NCBI GenBank assembly: GCA_003213355.1 | Contig: QCND01000003.1 | Location: 1 to 47,860, forward strand | DNA from: Prochlorococcus sp. AG-424-E20 | Lineage (GTDB): Bacteria > Cyanobacteriota > Cyanobacteriia > PCC-6307 > Cyanobiaceae | Length of the DNA stretch: 47,860 nt | Reading direction: 5' to 3' | Shown: piece by piece, positions 17,598-27,028 of the stretch | How the letters are laid out: each line of letters opens with the position of its first letter | How positions within the stretch are numbered: position 1 is the stretch's first letter | The notes under the pieces: model-generated | Databases searched by the model: none | The model's input: only the letters and a program-made list of their open reading frames with translations | What the model was told of the DNA's origin: nothing | Program-made: the position numbers and the translations under genes

Positions 17598-19154
17598 ATG
17601 GAATTTAGAAGAATCAATCAAATACAATTGCCTGATCATCGTATTTATGAGATATTTTTACCTACTTTATTTATAATTATAGGTTTATTTGGTGCATTTA
17701 ATCATGCTCTTTGGAGAGATGAAATGCAAGGATGGCTGGTGGCTTGGCAAAGTGATAACTTAATAGATTTATGGAAAAATAACGCTCCGTCTGGACATCC
17801 AGTCCTATGGTCATTATTAATTTACTTATCAAAAAATATTACTGGAACACCCTTAAGTATGCAGCTTATGCATTGGTTTTTAGGTAGTTCTTCAATTGTA
17901 ATTTTTTGGAGATTTAGTCCTTTTAATCTAATAACTAAAGCTTTATTTACTTTTGGATATTTTCCTTTTTGGGAATATTTCTTTGTGTGCCGTCATTACG
18001 TGATTGCAGAATTAATAATATTTATTTTTTGTTCTATTTATCATTTAAAAGTAAAAACTTACATACCATTTTCTTTATGTATTGGTCTTTTGGCTAATAC
18101 ACAAGCTTTGTCTTGGTCATTGTCATTTGCTATTGGAATGACTCTTGTATTGGATTGGTTTTTGAATCCTAATCAAAGAAAAAATTATAAAAGAAATAAA
18201 AGGTGGATTCTTGATTTGTCTTCTAGCATCGCTATCTCCTCAACATTATTGTGTTTTGGAGCCTTTAGTCTTCTGCAAGTAAGAGATTCAGTTAAGTTGC
18301 TTTCCTCTTTTATAGATATACGTCACTTTCTTCGAGTTATAGGACAGCTTTTTGGAGGATATATGCTTATTATTCCCAATTCAAGTAGGTTCCTTGATTT
18401 GATTTTATGTGCTTTAATTACTTTAATTTTGATTGTAAGTACAATCATATTTATTAGATGTTATCGACCAGCATTAATTTATTTTCTAAGCGGGATTATA
18501 TTTTTATTTCTTTTTAACTATTTTTTATTTCTAGGAGATGGATCAAGACATTATGGATATTATTTTCTAGTGATTATCTCATCAATATGGTTAGCCTTAT
18601 CAAATCAAGACCAACAACTTGGGTCCTCTAATTACCAAAATTTATTCACTAAAGGTAATTTATTTTATTTCCCTAGATTACTTAACATTTGTTTGACTAT
18701 ACATATGGTAGTTGGGATTCATATGGTCATTAATGATTTCAGGTTACCGTATTCAAGTGGGAAGGAAACTGCTCAATATATACAGACTAAGGGATGGCAG
18801 GACTCGCCAATATTTGCGACTAGAGATGTTGAGGTGGCGACAGTATCTGGATACCTTGATAGAGAATTTTATGTACCTGAATTGAAAGGATTTGGGAGTT
18901 ATGCTCAATGGGCTAATCGAGTTACATTAGACAGAACTAAAACACTAGATGAAGTCCAGATTTATTTAGATAGATTTCCTAAAGTCAATAAATTATTACT
19001 ACTTTTAAGCAATCGATCATCTATTAAGAATTTGCAGCCAGGTGAATCACTTTATGTTGATAAAATTAGAGTTATTGCTGATTCTAAATTTGAGAATTCT
19101 TTTCATGATTCAGAGAAGTTCTACATATATTGGGTTGAGAGGATTGTTGATTAA
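17598..19154 (+). CDS. multi-span membrane protein, probable GT-C type glycosyltransferase
   Basis: The 518-residue protein has roughly ten hydrophobic segments in its first 380 residues and a soluble C-terminal domain of about 130. After the first membrane segment it has ALWRDEMQGWLVAW (about 35-48), with the Asp-Glu pair typical of the first external loop of GT-C glycosyltransferases. SGHPVLW follows near residue 62, resembling the HPPLY-type motif of the PMT/ArnT/RgtA group. Such enzymes transfer sugars from polyprenyl-phosphate donors outside the membrane. The substrate is unknown. The 75 bases between this gene and lptB show no terminator. The family assignment is by topology and motif only. 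Confidence 0.6.
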   Translation: MEFRRINQIQLPDHRIYEIFLPTLFIIIGLFGAFNHALWRDEMQGWLVAWQSDNLIDLWKNNAPSGHPVLWSLLIYLSKNITGTPLSMQLMHWFLGSSSIVIFWRFSPFNLITKALFTFGYFPFWEYFFVCRHYVIAELIIFIFCSIYHLKVKTYIPFSLCIGLLANTQALSWSLSFAIGMTLVLDWFLNPNQRKNYKRNKRWILDLSSSIAISSTLLCFGAFSLLQVRDSVKLLSSFIDIRHFLRVIGQLFGGYMLIIPNSSRFLDLILCALITLILIVSTIIFIRCYRPALIYFLSGIIFLFLFNYFLFLGDGSRHYGYYFLVIISSIWLALSNQDQQLGSSNYQNLFTKGNLFYFPRLLNICLTIHMVVGIHMVINDFRLPYSSGKETAQYIQTKGWQDSPIFATRDVEVATVSGYLDREFYVPELKGFGSYAQWANRVTLDRTKTLDEVQIYLDRFPKVNKLLLLLSNRSSIKNLQPGESLYVDKIRVIADSKFENSFHDSEKFYIYWVERIVD

Positions 19155-19229
19155 TCTTATATAGTTTAGGTATGATCTTTTTTCAGATATTTTTCATCCA
19201 TAAGCTTCTCCCAGTTATGTTTTATTGAA

Positions 19230-19955
19230 ATGACTCTACTTATTGAGAGTTTGGATTTAACCTTATCCAATAAAACTATTGTAAAAGACGTCGATTTAAA
19301 CGTTAAGCCTGGAGAAGTGGTTGGTCTTTTGGGACCAAATGGTGCGGGTAAAACTAGTACTTTTAACTTGATCATGGGCTTGATTAAGCCAAACAAAGGA
19401 AATATCTATTTGGAAGGCAATAGTATAAAAAATTGTTCGATGACAAAAAGAGTTCAATTAGGGATAGGTTATTTACCTCAAGAACCAAGTGTTTTTAGAA
19501 ATCTTACAGTTATTGAGAATTTGGATATTGCTCTTTCTCAAGCTAAATTATCAATTTCTTTATGTAGGAAAAAACGTGAAGAATTGATTGAGGAATTTAA
19601 TTTGGTCTCTTTCCTTGATCGCTTTGGTCATGAACTTTCTGGTGGAGAAAGACGCAGATGTGAAGTCGCTAGAGCTTTGGCTGTGGGACGATTAGGTCCA
19701 AAATTTCTACTCTTAGATGAGCCTTTTGCAGGAGTTGATCCTATTGCTATTAATGATCTACAAAATTTAATTAGGAAATTAAAAAATAAGAATATAGGTA
19801 TATTAATTACCGATCACAATGTTAGAGCAACTTTGGCCATAACTGAACGTTCTTATATACTTAATCAAGGCGAAATCCTTGCCGATGGAACGTCTGACCA
19901 ACTAACAAAAAATCAAATTGTTAAAGATAGCTATCTGGGGAATTCATTCGATTAA
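19230..19955 (+). CDS. lptB: LPS export ABC transporter ATP-binding protein LptB
   Basis: LptB powers extraction of lipopolysaccharide from the inner membrane by LptF/LptG. The 241 residues include Walker A GPNGAGKT (35-42), Q-loop near GYLPQEPSVFR, signature LSGGERRRCEVARAL near 138 and Walker B LLLDEPFAGVDP near 161; the GERRR and EPFAGVDP forms separate LptB from generic ABC ATPases. The C-terminal VRATLAITERSYIL region is also LptB-like. The permease gene begins 6 bases after the stop, confirming the assignment. LpxD at 42.1 kb in the same window shows that lipid A is made. Confidence 0.94.
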   Translation: MTLLIESLDLTLSNKTIVKDVDLNVKPGEVVGLLGPNGAGKTSTFNLIMGLIKPNKGNIYLEGNSIKNCSMTKRVQLGIGYLPQEPSVFRNLTVIENLDIALSQAKLSISLCRKKREELIEEFNLVSFLDRFGHELSGGERRRCEVARALAVGRLGPKFLLLDEPFAGVDPIAINDLQNLIRKLKNKNIGILITDHNVRATLAITERSYILNQGEILADGTSDQLTKNQIVKDSYLGNSFD

Positions 19956-19961
19956 TTAGCT

Positions 19962-21149
19962 ATGTTAACTAACCTATTATTATTCTCTAGATTTCAAAAA
20001 CTACTAGAAAGAAAATGGAAAATTATTCCATTATTAGATAGATGGATATTTTTTGAATTATTACCGCCTTTATTTTTTTCAATTGCGGCTTTTACCGTCG
20101 TTTCTCTTTCAGTAGGAGTTATTTTTGATCTGATTAGAAAAATAGTTGAGATTGGTCTTCCTTTTTCTGTCGCCATTCAGATTCTTTTGCTAAAGCTACC
20201 AAGTTTCATTGTTATTTCTTTCCCTATGGCAATGTTACTTTCAACTTTGTTAGCTTATGGAAGTCTTAATGATAACAGTGAAATTAAGGCATTAAAAAGT
20301 ATTGGGATATCAGTTTATAGAATTATTTTGCCAGGATTGATCTTGTCAGTATTTATGTCATATATGACCTTCATTTTTAATAATAATATTGTTCCTAATA
20401 CTAATAAAAATGCTGAAATTATCTTAGCTAATTCTTTAGGTAGATCTTTTACAAATGAACAGGGCGAAGATATTATATTTTCAAAGAAAGGAGAAATATC
20501 AGATCCATATTCGAGCTATAAAAAAAACGGAGTTACACATCTCTTTTATGCCTGGAAATTTATTGATGGGCAGATGTTGGATGTCACAGTAATTGATTTT
20601 TCAAAATTAGGTTTTACTCAAATGCTTAAGGCGAAAAAAGGTATTTGGAATAGTGACAAAAACAATTGGGAGTTTTTTGAAGGAGATATTTTGACACTTA
20701 GTCCTGATGGAAGTAATACAAGAACTAAATTCTTGAGTTTTTTATATCCATTAGGGACTGAACTTACGAATATTGCACAACTGCCAAAAGATGCAAATGA
20801 TATGAATCTTGGTGAAGCGAATACGGCTATGAAGTTATATCAAAGTAGTGGCAATATTAAAGAAGCTAGAAGGATGAAAGTAAGAATTCAAGAAAAATTG
20901 ACTTTGCCAATCGCTTGCTCAGTTTTTGCATTAATTGGTTGTAGTTTCGGTGTGATGCAAAAAAGAGGAGGAGGTAGAAGCCAAAGTTTTGGATTAAGTA
21001 TTATTTTGATTCTTATCTATTACATTTTGAGTTTTAGCTTTAGCTCTCTTGGAGTCAAAGGAATAATAAATCCTTTCTTTGCTGCTTGGTCTCCTGTTTT
21101 TTTGTCTATGTTAGGGGGAGGTTTTTTGTTAAAACAGGCAAGCAAATGA
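19962..21149 (+). CDS. LptF/LptG family LPS export permease
   Basis: The 395-residue membrane protein has the YjgP/YjgQ organisation: membrane segments near residues 33-55, 70-92 and 115-135, a large periplasmic domain (about 140-300), then three more hydrophobic segments. The conserved start LLDRWIFFELLPPLFFSIAAF and the central FNNNIVPNTN segment are typical. Cyanobacteria usually have a single such permease acting as a homodimer or with a second copy elsewhere, so I do not choose between LptF and LptG. It forms a pair with lptB, 6 bases upstream. Confidence 0.92.
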   Translation: MLTNLLLFSRFQKLLERKWKIIPLLDRWIFFELLPPLFFSIAAFTVVSLSVGVIFDLIRKIVEIGLPFSVAIQILLLKLPSFIVISFPMAMLLSTLLAYGSLNDNSEIKALKSIGISVYRIILPGLILSVFMSYMTFIFNNNIVPNTNKNAEIILANSLGRSFTNEQGEDIIFSKKGEISDPYSSYKKNGVTHLFYAWKFIDGQMLDVTVIDFSKLGFTQMLKAKKGIWNSDKNNWEFFEGDILTLSPDGSNTRTKFLSFLYPLGTELTNIAQLPKDANDMNLGEANTAMKLYQSSGNIKEARRMKVRIQEKLTLPIACSVFALIGCSFGVMQKRGGGRSQSFGLSIILILIYYILSFSFSSLGVKGIINPFFAAWSPVFLSMLGGGFLLKQASK

Positions 21150-21186
21150 TCTGGTCTTTCTAAATAATCTCTAGTTGCTTTTATCA

Positions 21187-22134
21187 ATGGTTGATTTTCA
21201 GTTAAATAATTTTTCTTTTGACCCTGTTGTTTCCCTAGGGTTCGCAGCTTTTCTTTTCTTGTTGGTAGCATTGCCTATTTCATTTTGGTCAGTTGCTGGT
21301 AGTAGTGATTCCTCCAAAGCCAGATTTTTAGTTGCAATATCCAATCTTTTCCTAACTAGTCAATTGATCCTTAGATGGTGGCAATCGGGACATTTCCCAA
21401 TTAGTAATCTCTATGAGTCACTTTGTTTCTTGACTTGGGGTTGTACATTAGCTCAACTTTTTCTCGAAAGGGCATGGCGTTCTCCAATCGTTTCTGCAGT
21501 TGCGACGCCTATGTCATTGCTTTCAATAGGTTTTGCCAGTTTTGTTTTACCTGAGAACCTGCAATCTTCTGCTCCATTAGTACCAGCACTACGTTCTAGT
21601 TGGTTAGTCATGCATGTGAGTGTGATTATGTGCTCTTACGCTGCATTACTAATAGGTTCCATTCTGTCTTTTGGTGTCTTTTTTGTTGATGGGAAAAAGC
21701 AATTCAATATGCGTAATAGCTCCTTTGGGTCTGGTTCGTTTAGGCAACGTTCTGAGCTATATCTTGATGAAAGAAATGAGAAATTAAATTCAATACAACC
21801 AATTGAATTTACAAATGCTGAGCAACTTGATTCTTTAAGTTATCGATCAATAACTGCTGGATTTTTGTTGCTTACAGTTGGTCTTATTAGTGGTGCTGTT
21901 TGGGCTAATGAAGCTTGGGGTAGTTGGTGGAGTTGGGACCCTAAAGAAACTTGGGCTTTAATATGTTGGTTGGTTTATGCAGCCTATTTGCATACTAGGT
22001 TGACAAGAGGGTGGCAAGGTAAAAAGCCTGCAATACTTGCTATAGCAGGCTTTTTTGTTATTATTATTTGCTATATTGGAGTGAACCTTCTTGGGGTCGG
22101 TTTACACAGTTATGGTTGGTTCTTCGATACATAG
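21187..22134 (+). CDS. ccsA: cytochrome c biogenesis protein CcsA
   Basis: CcsA, with Ccs1, carries heme across the thylakoid membrane and attaches it to c-type cytochromes (system II). I chose ATG 21187 (315 residues, MVDFQLNNF); the frame reaches back to a TTG at 21175, four codons earlier. The tryptophan-rich heme-binding motif [13 protein letters not shown] is near residue 247, preceded by the [10 protein letters not shown] segment. Hydrophobic segments cover most of the rest, with a central hydrophilic loop (about 170-215). The 3' part contains a terminator-shaped inverted repeat (separate entry). Convergent with rpe, 19 bases away. Confidence 0.95.
   Translation: MVDFQLNNFSFDPVVSLGFAAFLFLLVALPISFWSVAGSSDSSKARFLVAISNLFLTSQLILRWWQSGHFPISNLYESLCFLTWGCTLAQLFLERAWRSPIVSAVATPMSLLSIGFASFVLPENLQSSAPLVPALRSSWLVMHVSVIMCSYAALLIGSILSFGVFFVDGKKQFNMRNSSFGSGSFRQRSELYLDERNEKLNSIQPIEFTNAEQLDSLSYRSITAGFLLLTVGLISGAVWANEAWGSWWSWDPKETWALICWLVYAAYLHTRLTRGWQGKKPAILAIAGFFVIIICYIGVNLLGVGLHSYGWFFDT
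22021..22055 (-). terminator. terminator-like hairpin inside the 3' end of ccsA, probably for rpe
   Basis: AAAAAGCCTGC (22021-22031) and GCAGGCTTTTT (22045-22055) form a perfect 11-bp stem with a 13-base loop. It has the GC core and T-run of an intrinsic terminator on both strands. It lies about 100 bases past the rpe stop codon on the minus strand, so it probably ends the rpe transcript, but it sits inside the ccsA reading frame about 80 bases before the ccsA stop. If active on the plus strand it would cut off the last 26 or so codons of ccsA mRNA. Confidence 0.55.
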
Positions 22135-22153
22135 TAATTAACAACTAAGTTAA

Positions 22154-22906
22154 TTATTTTGCAACAATTACTCCATTCTGTGCGTCATTGGCAACTTTCC
22201 TAAGTGCATCACAACCTTCTTTAAGTGTTGGATAAGCAAACATACCACTTCCTGCAATGAAGCAATTTGCTCCCGCAGCGCAGCATTGGGATAGTGTCCA
22301 ATCAGCTTTTATTCCTCCGTCAACTTCTATATCTACGTTATATCCATTATCTAAAATTGTTTTCCTTAATTGAGTAATTTTGTTGAGCATTGTTGGGATG
22401 TAGGCTTGGCCACCAAATCCAGGGTTAACAGTCATTACCAATACGTGATCAACCATATCCAGCACATCCTTAACCATGTCCATTGGAGTATGAGGGTTTA
22501 GAGCTACGGACGGGGACCCTCCCAGTTGACGAATCTTGCCAAGAATTCGATGAAGGTGAACATTCGCCTCAGCATGGGCAATTACAACTCCTGGCTCTCC
22601 ATTTGCACCCTTGCTTGCCGCTACATAGCCCTCAAGCATGGTTTCGCAGTTGTATTGACTAACCATTAACTGTGTCTCAAATGGTACGTCGCAATACTTT
22701 CTGCAGGCAGAAATCATTTCTGGGCCGAACGTCAGATTTGGAACGAAGTTCCCATCCATCACATCAAATTGAATTCTGTCTACACCCGCCAATTCAAGGT
22801 CTTTTACGCATTGCCCCATATTTGCCCAGTCTGCTGGCAAGACTGAAGGGATTATTTGAACTGGACGGTGTTCAGAAAAAATTGCTGACGAAATGGATTG
22901 GATCAT
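22154..22906 (-). CDS. rpe: ribulose-phosphate 3-epimerase
   Basis: Rpe interconverts ribulose 5-phosphate and xylulose 5-phosphate in the Calvin cycle and the oxidative pentose phosphate pathway. The 250-residue TIM barrel shows the family motifs: IIPSVLPADWANMG near residue 18 (PSVLPAD instead of the common PSILSAD), FDVMDGNFVPNLTFGP near 47, MTVNPGFGGQAYIP near 157 and VDGGIKADW near 195, with the metal-binding His and Asp positions present. The first 15 or so residues are an extension relative to the usual start. It is divergent from glpX across a 200-base gap that contains a perfect dyad. Confidence 0.95.
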   Translation of the reverse strand: MIQSISSAIFSEHRPVQIIPSVLPADWANMGQCVKDLELAGVDRIQFDVMDGNFVPNLTFGPEMISACRKYCDVPFETQLMVSQYNCETMLEGYVAASKGANGEPGVVIAHAEANVHLHRILGKIRQLGGSPSVALNPHTPMDMVKDVLDMVDHVLVMTVNPGFGGQAYIPTMLNKITQLRKTILDNGYNVDIEVDGGIKADWTLSQCCAAGANCFIAGSGMFAYPTLKEGCDALRKVANDAQNGVIVAK

Positions 22907-22940
22907 TGTTTTTTGTCTTGTGGCAGAGATTCTATTAATT

Positions 22941-22968
22941 CATGGTCACAAGTTCTAGTGTGACCATG
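22941..22968. promoter_or_regulatory. perfect 10-bp dyad between divergent rpe and glpX, candidate operator
   Basis: CATGGTCACA (22941-22950) and TGTGACCATG (22959-22968) are perfect reverse complements separated by 8 bases. The site is 34 bases from the rpe start and 138 from the glpX start, in a divergent gap where a terminator is not expected. It may be bound by a dimeric regulator controlling both Calvin cycle genes, or be a hairpin in the rpe 5' leader. A second short palindrome, GCCTTAAGGC, lies at 23070-23079. No box matches NtcA (GTA-N8-TAC). Confidence 0.5.
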
Positions 22969-23106
22969 CACTGATACAGTAATTATTGCTTATCAACAGA
23001 TAATAAGTTTTTTGTGAGTACTTTTTTCTGAGCATTTTTCAATGCCCTCAATTACTTACAATATTGTCTGCCTTAAGGCGTAAATTTCTTTACCTAGCTG
23101 CAAAAA

Positions 23107-24111
23107 GTGGATCGTACTCTCGTCCAAGAAATTCTTGAAGTAGTTGAGCAAGCTGCAATTGCTTCGGCTCAATTGACTGGTTTGGGTCAAAAAGATGAGG
23201 CTGATGCCGCAGCCGTAGAGGCAATGCGAAAGAGAATGGGAACGATTCAAATGCAAGGAAGAATCGTTATTGGAGAAGGAGAAAGAGATGAAGCCCCAAT
23301 GCTTTATATAGGAGAAGAAGTTGGATCAGGAACAGGTCCTGGAGTTGATTTCGCTGTAGATCCTTGTGAGGGGACTAATTTATGTGCTAATAGTCAGCGT
23401 GGATCGATGGCTGTTTTAGCAGCTTCAGATAGGGGCGGTTTATTTAACGCTCCAGATTTTTACATGAATAAATTAGCTGCTCCTCCAGCTGCTAAAGGCA
23501 AAGTTGATATCAGAAAAACTCCTACAGAAAATATAAAAATCTTGAGTGACTGTCTTGGTATCGCAATTAGTGACCTAACTATTGTTGTTATGGATAGAGC
23601 TAGACACAAAAATCTAGTTTCCGAAATCAGATCGACTGGTGCAAGGATTCAACCTATTTCAGATGGAGATGTTCAGGCGGCAATTGCATGCGGCTTTGAG
23701 GGTACTGGTACTCATTGCTTAATGGGCATTGGAGCGGCTCCTGAGGGGGTTATTTCAGCAGCGGCTATGAGGGCACTTGGAGGGCATTTCCAAGGACAAC
23801 TTGTTTATGATCCTGCAATAGCTCAAACATCAGAGTGGGCAGACTATACAAAGGAGGGAAATATAAAAAGATTGAATGAGATGGGCATAACTGATATTGA
23901 CAAGATCTATGAAGCGAATGAACTTGCCTCAGGAGAAAATGTAGCTTTTGCTGGTAGTGGAATCACAGATGGATTGCTTTTCGATGGAGTTAAATTTGAA
24001 AAAGATTGCACAAGAACTAGCAGCCTTGTGATTAGTACGCTTGATCAAACAGCAAGATTTACCAACACAGTTCACATCAAAGATGGTGCTCAAAGCATCT
24101 CTTTGAAGTGA
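23107..24111 (+). CDS. glpX: class II fructose-1,6-/sedoheptulose-1,7-bisphosphatase
   Basis: This cyanobacterial dual FBPase/SBPase dephosphorylates fructose 1,6- and sedoheptulose 1,7-bisphosphate in the Calvin cycle. The 334-residue length is standard. GTG 23107 is the start ([15 protein letters not shown]). Motifs include [16 protein letters not shown] near residue 51, the metal and substrate motif DPCEGTNLC near 86, [16 protein letters not shown] near 171 and [15 protein letters not shown] near 208. The C-terminus carries the TVHIKDG ending. It is divergent from rpe and followed 30 bases later by hemA. Confidence 0.97.
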
Positions 24112-24141
24112 TAGTTAAGTAAATGAAATAAGGGGCTATTT

Positions 24142-25467
24142 ATGCATATTGCTGTCGTCGGTCTTAGCCATCGCACGGCCCCTGTCGAAGTGCGAGAAAA
24201 GCTAAGTATCCCAGAAGAACTAGTTGAGAGATCATTTAATAATTTAAAGAAAATTGATCAAATATTAGAAGTTTCCATATTGAGCACATGTAACAGACTT
24301 GAAATTTATAGCTTAGTTAAGGACCCGCAATTGGGAATAGAAGCAATTAAATCTTTTCTTCTTGAATTCTCGGGCCTTGAGGATGAGATTCTTTCACCTC
24401 ACTTATTTAATTATGTCCAAGAGAAAGCAGTCTCTCATGTGATGAGGGTTTCTGCGGGGTTGGATAGTTTGGTTTTAGGAGAGGGACAGATCCTTTCTCA
24501 AGTAAAAAAAATGGTACGTCTTGGACAAGATCATCAAAGTCTAGGTCCAATCTTGAATAGATTATTAACGCAGGCCGTTAGTACAGGTAAGCGCGTAAGA
24601 AGCGAAACTAATCTTGGAACGGGAGCAGTTTCTATAAGTTCTGCAGCTGTAGAACTAGCTCAATTGAAACTTGGCCAAGCGCACGGAAGAGATCAATTAA
24701 TGTCTTTAGAAAGTGAAAAGGTCGCTGTTGTTGGTGCTGGGCGAATGAGTCGTTTGTTGCTTCAGCATCTCCAATCAAAAGGATGTTGTTCTCTTACTCT
24801 TCTAAATAGAACAAGAAAAAGGGCTGAGGACCTTTCCGCAGCTTTTCCCGATATTCAAATTGATTGTCAATTAATAGATCAGCTTGATAGTTGTCTCTCT
24901 CTCAGTACTCTTGTATTTACGAGCACAGCGGCTAATGAGCCAATTATTGATGCCGAAAAATTGATAAATATCGATAGAAAGCCTTTACTTAGACTTATCG
25001 ATATTGGAGTTCCGAGGAATATTTCTTCTGATGCAAAATCAGTTTCTGGAATTGAATCTCATGATGTTGATGATCTTCAAGAAGTCGTTTCAAGAAATCA
25101 AGAAGCAAGACAAAAGCTCGCCTTAGAAGCGGAAGGTTTGATAGAGGAAGAATGTCGCATTTTTCTAGAATGGTGGGATAGTTTAGCGGCAGTTCCTACT
25201 ATTAATTGTCTTAGATCTGGTTTAGAGTCAATTAGGAAAGAGGAACTTCAGAAGGCATTAAGCAGAATGGGACCTGATTTCTCCGCTAGAGAAAGAAAAG
25301 TTGTAGAGGCATTAAGCAAAGGCATAATTAACAAAATACTTCATACACCAGTAACAAAATTAAGAGCACCTCAATCAAGGAATGATCGCAGAGATGCTCT
25401 TGATGTGATTGAAAAACTTTTTAATCTAGATGTATCTAGTTCTTTGAACAAGCCCAAAAACAACTGA
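24142..25467 (+). CDS. hemA: glutamyl-tRNA reductase
   Basis: HemA makes glutamate-1-semialdehyde from glutamyl-tRNA with NADPH, the committed step of heme and chlorophyll synthesis. The 441 residues begin MHIAVVGLSHRTAPVEVRE. The catalytic cysteine is C50 in STCNRLEIYS, and the LVLGEGQILSQVK motif is near residue 110. The NADPH Rossmann motif GAGRMS is near 199 and the LNRTRKRAE segment follows. The C-terminal dimerisation helices are complete. A strong ribosome site (AAGGGG at 24130-24135) lies 6 bases before ATG. The gene may be cotranscribed with glpX, 30 bases upstream. Confidence 0.97.
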   Translation: MHIAVVGLSHRTAPVEVREKLSIPEELVERSFNNLKKIDQILEVSILSTCNRLEIYSLVKDPQLGIEAIKSFLLEFSGLEDEILSPHLFNYVQEKAVSHVMRVSAGLDSLVLGEGQILSQVKKMVRLGQDHQSLGPILNRLLTQAVSTGKRVRSETNLGTGAVSISSAAVELAQLKLGQAHGRDQLMSLESEKVAVVGAGRMSRLLLQHLQSKGCCSLTLLNRTRKRAEDLSAAFPDIQIDCQLIDQLDSCLSLSTLVFTSTAANEPIIDAEKLINIDRKPLLRLIDIGVPRNISSDAKSVSGIESHDVDDLQEVVSRNQEARQKLALEAEGLIEEECRIFLEWWDSLAAVPTINCLRSGLESIRKEELQKALSRMGPDFSARERKVVEALSKGIINKILHTPVTKLRAPQSRNDRRDALDVIEKLFNLDVSSSLNKPKNN

Positions 25468-25572
25468 TATTGTTATTTACTTTTGAATTTCTTACTACAT
25501 ATCACTTTTTTCTGGATTAATGAGCACTCTATCCAGTAGGTTTGCTCCGAATAGCCGATTAATAGTGCCTTC

Positions 25573-26868
25573 ATGAAGAGAGTACTTGCCATCATTCTTG
25601 GCGGTGGAAAAGGATCACGCCTATATCCATTAACAAAAATGAGAGCAAAACCCGCTGTCCCATTGGCGGGTAAATATCGACTAATAGATATTCCAATAAG
25701 TAATTGCATAAATTCGGACATCAGTAAAATGTATGTTCTTACGCAATTCAACAGCGCCTCGCTTAACAGACATATTGCACAGACTTATAACTTGAGCGGA
25801 CCTTTTGGCCAAGGTTTTGTTGAGGTTTTAGCCGCTCAGCAAACACCGGAAACTCCATCTTGGTTTGAGGGTACTGCTGATGCTGTAAGAAAATATCAAT
25901 GGCTTTTTCAAGAGTGGGATGTTGATGAATATTTGATTCTCTCCGGAGATCAGCTTTATCGAATGGATTACAGCTTATTTGTTGAGCAGCATAGAAAAAC
26001 AGGAGCTGATTTAACAGTTGCAGCTTTGCCAGTTGACTCTGCACAAGCTGAGGCATTTGGTTTGATGCGTACTGATGAATCAGGGAATATTAAAGAATTT
26101 CGTGAAAAACCAACTGGTGATTCATTGAAAGCAATGGCTGTAGATACTTCAAGATTTGGATTGGAATCAAATGAGGCAAAAGAAAAACCTTATTTGGCCT
26201 CCATGGGGATATATGTTTTTAGTCGTTCAACTCTTTTTGACTTATTAAATAAATTTCCTTCTTATACAGATTTTGGAAAAGAAATTATTCCTGAGGCCCT
26301 AGGCAGGGGTGACAAACTTAAAAGTTATGTTTTTAATGATTATTGGGAAGATATCGGAACGATTGGTGCATTCTTTGAATCAAATTTAGCCTTAACTCAG
26401 CAACCGACCCCTCCGTTCAGTTTTTATGATGAGAAATTCCCTATTTATACTAGGCCTAGATATTTACCACCTTCAAAAATTGTAGATACACAAATAACTG
26501 ATTCAATTGTTTCCGAGGGATCAATTCTTAAATCCTGCAGCATCCACCATTGTGTATTGGGAGTGAGGAGTCGGATTGAAAGTGACGTTGTACTAAATGA
26601 AACTCTAGTTATGGGATCTGATTTTTACGAGTCATATGAAGAGAGAATCGCCCTAAGAAATGGAGGAGGTATTCCCTTAGGTGTTGGTCAGGGAACAACT
26701 GTTAAACGAGCAATTCTCGATAAGAATGCTCGAATAGGTGACAATGTAACGATAGTCAATAAAGACAATGTTGAGGAAGCTGATCGAGCAGATCAAGGTT
26801 TTTATATTCGTAATGGAATAGTTGTCATCGTCAAGAATGCCACAATTCCTGATGGAACAATTATTTGA
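25573..26868 (+). CDS. glgC: glucose-1-phosphate adenylyltransferase
   Basis: GlgC makes ADP-glucose for glycogen, the carbon store used at night. The 431-residue length fits the cyanobacterial enzyme, which is activated by 3-phosphoglycerate and inhibited by phosphate. The nucleotide loop [12 protein letters not shown] starts at residue 10, with [21 protein letters not shown] after it. The [11 protein letters not shown] and GDQLYRMDY motifs follow, and FREKP is the substrate-binding region. The C-terminal beta-helix ends IPDGTII, where the lysines for 3-phosphoglycerate binding are expected. It stands between hemA and gnd with gaps of 105 and 160 bases; neither shows a strong terminator. Confidence 0.97.
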   Translation: MKRVLAIILGGGKGSRLYPLTKMRAKPAVPLAGKYRLIDIPISNCINSDISKMYVLTQFNSASLNRHIAQTYNLSGPFGQGFVEVLAAQQTPETPSWFEGTADAVRKYQWLFQEWDVDEYLILSGDQLYRMDYSLFVEQHRKTGADLTVAALPVDSAQAEAFGLMRTDESGNIKEFREKPTGDSLKAMAVDTSRFGLESNEAKEKPYLASMGIYVFSRSTLFDLLNKFPSYTDFGKEIIPEALGRGDKLKSYVFNDYWEDIGTIGAFFESNLALTQQPTPPFSFYDEKFPIYTRPRYLPPSKIVDTQITDSIVSEGSILKSCSIHHCVLGVRSRIESDVVLNETLVMGSDFYESYEERIALRNGGGIPLGVGQGTTVKRAILDKNARIGDNVTIVNKDNVEEADRADQGFYIRNGIVVIVKNATIPDGTII

Positions 26869-27028
26869 TTTTATTTTGATTTTCTAGAAATTTAATAAGC
26901 CTAGTTTTTTCGAGATTTTATTATCAAATATTTATTAAAGAATCCTTCATCCCTGACATTGAGCTCTTTAATGCAGCGAAATGATTCCACAGTCGTCACA
27001 CTAGCTCAAGTAGAAACTTATTAACTTA

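Noticed and set aside
21175..21186. TTG start of ccsA
   Set aside because: The ATG at 21187 is a better start and gives the usual N-terminus.
22941..22968. Dyad considered as a CRP-type or LexA site
   Set aside because: CRP sites read TGTGA-N6-TCACA, and here the arms are in the opposite order with N8; the cyanobacterial LexA consensus does not match.
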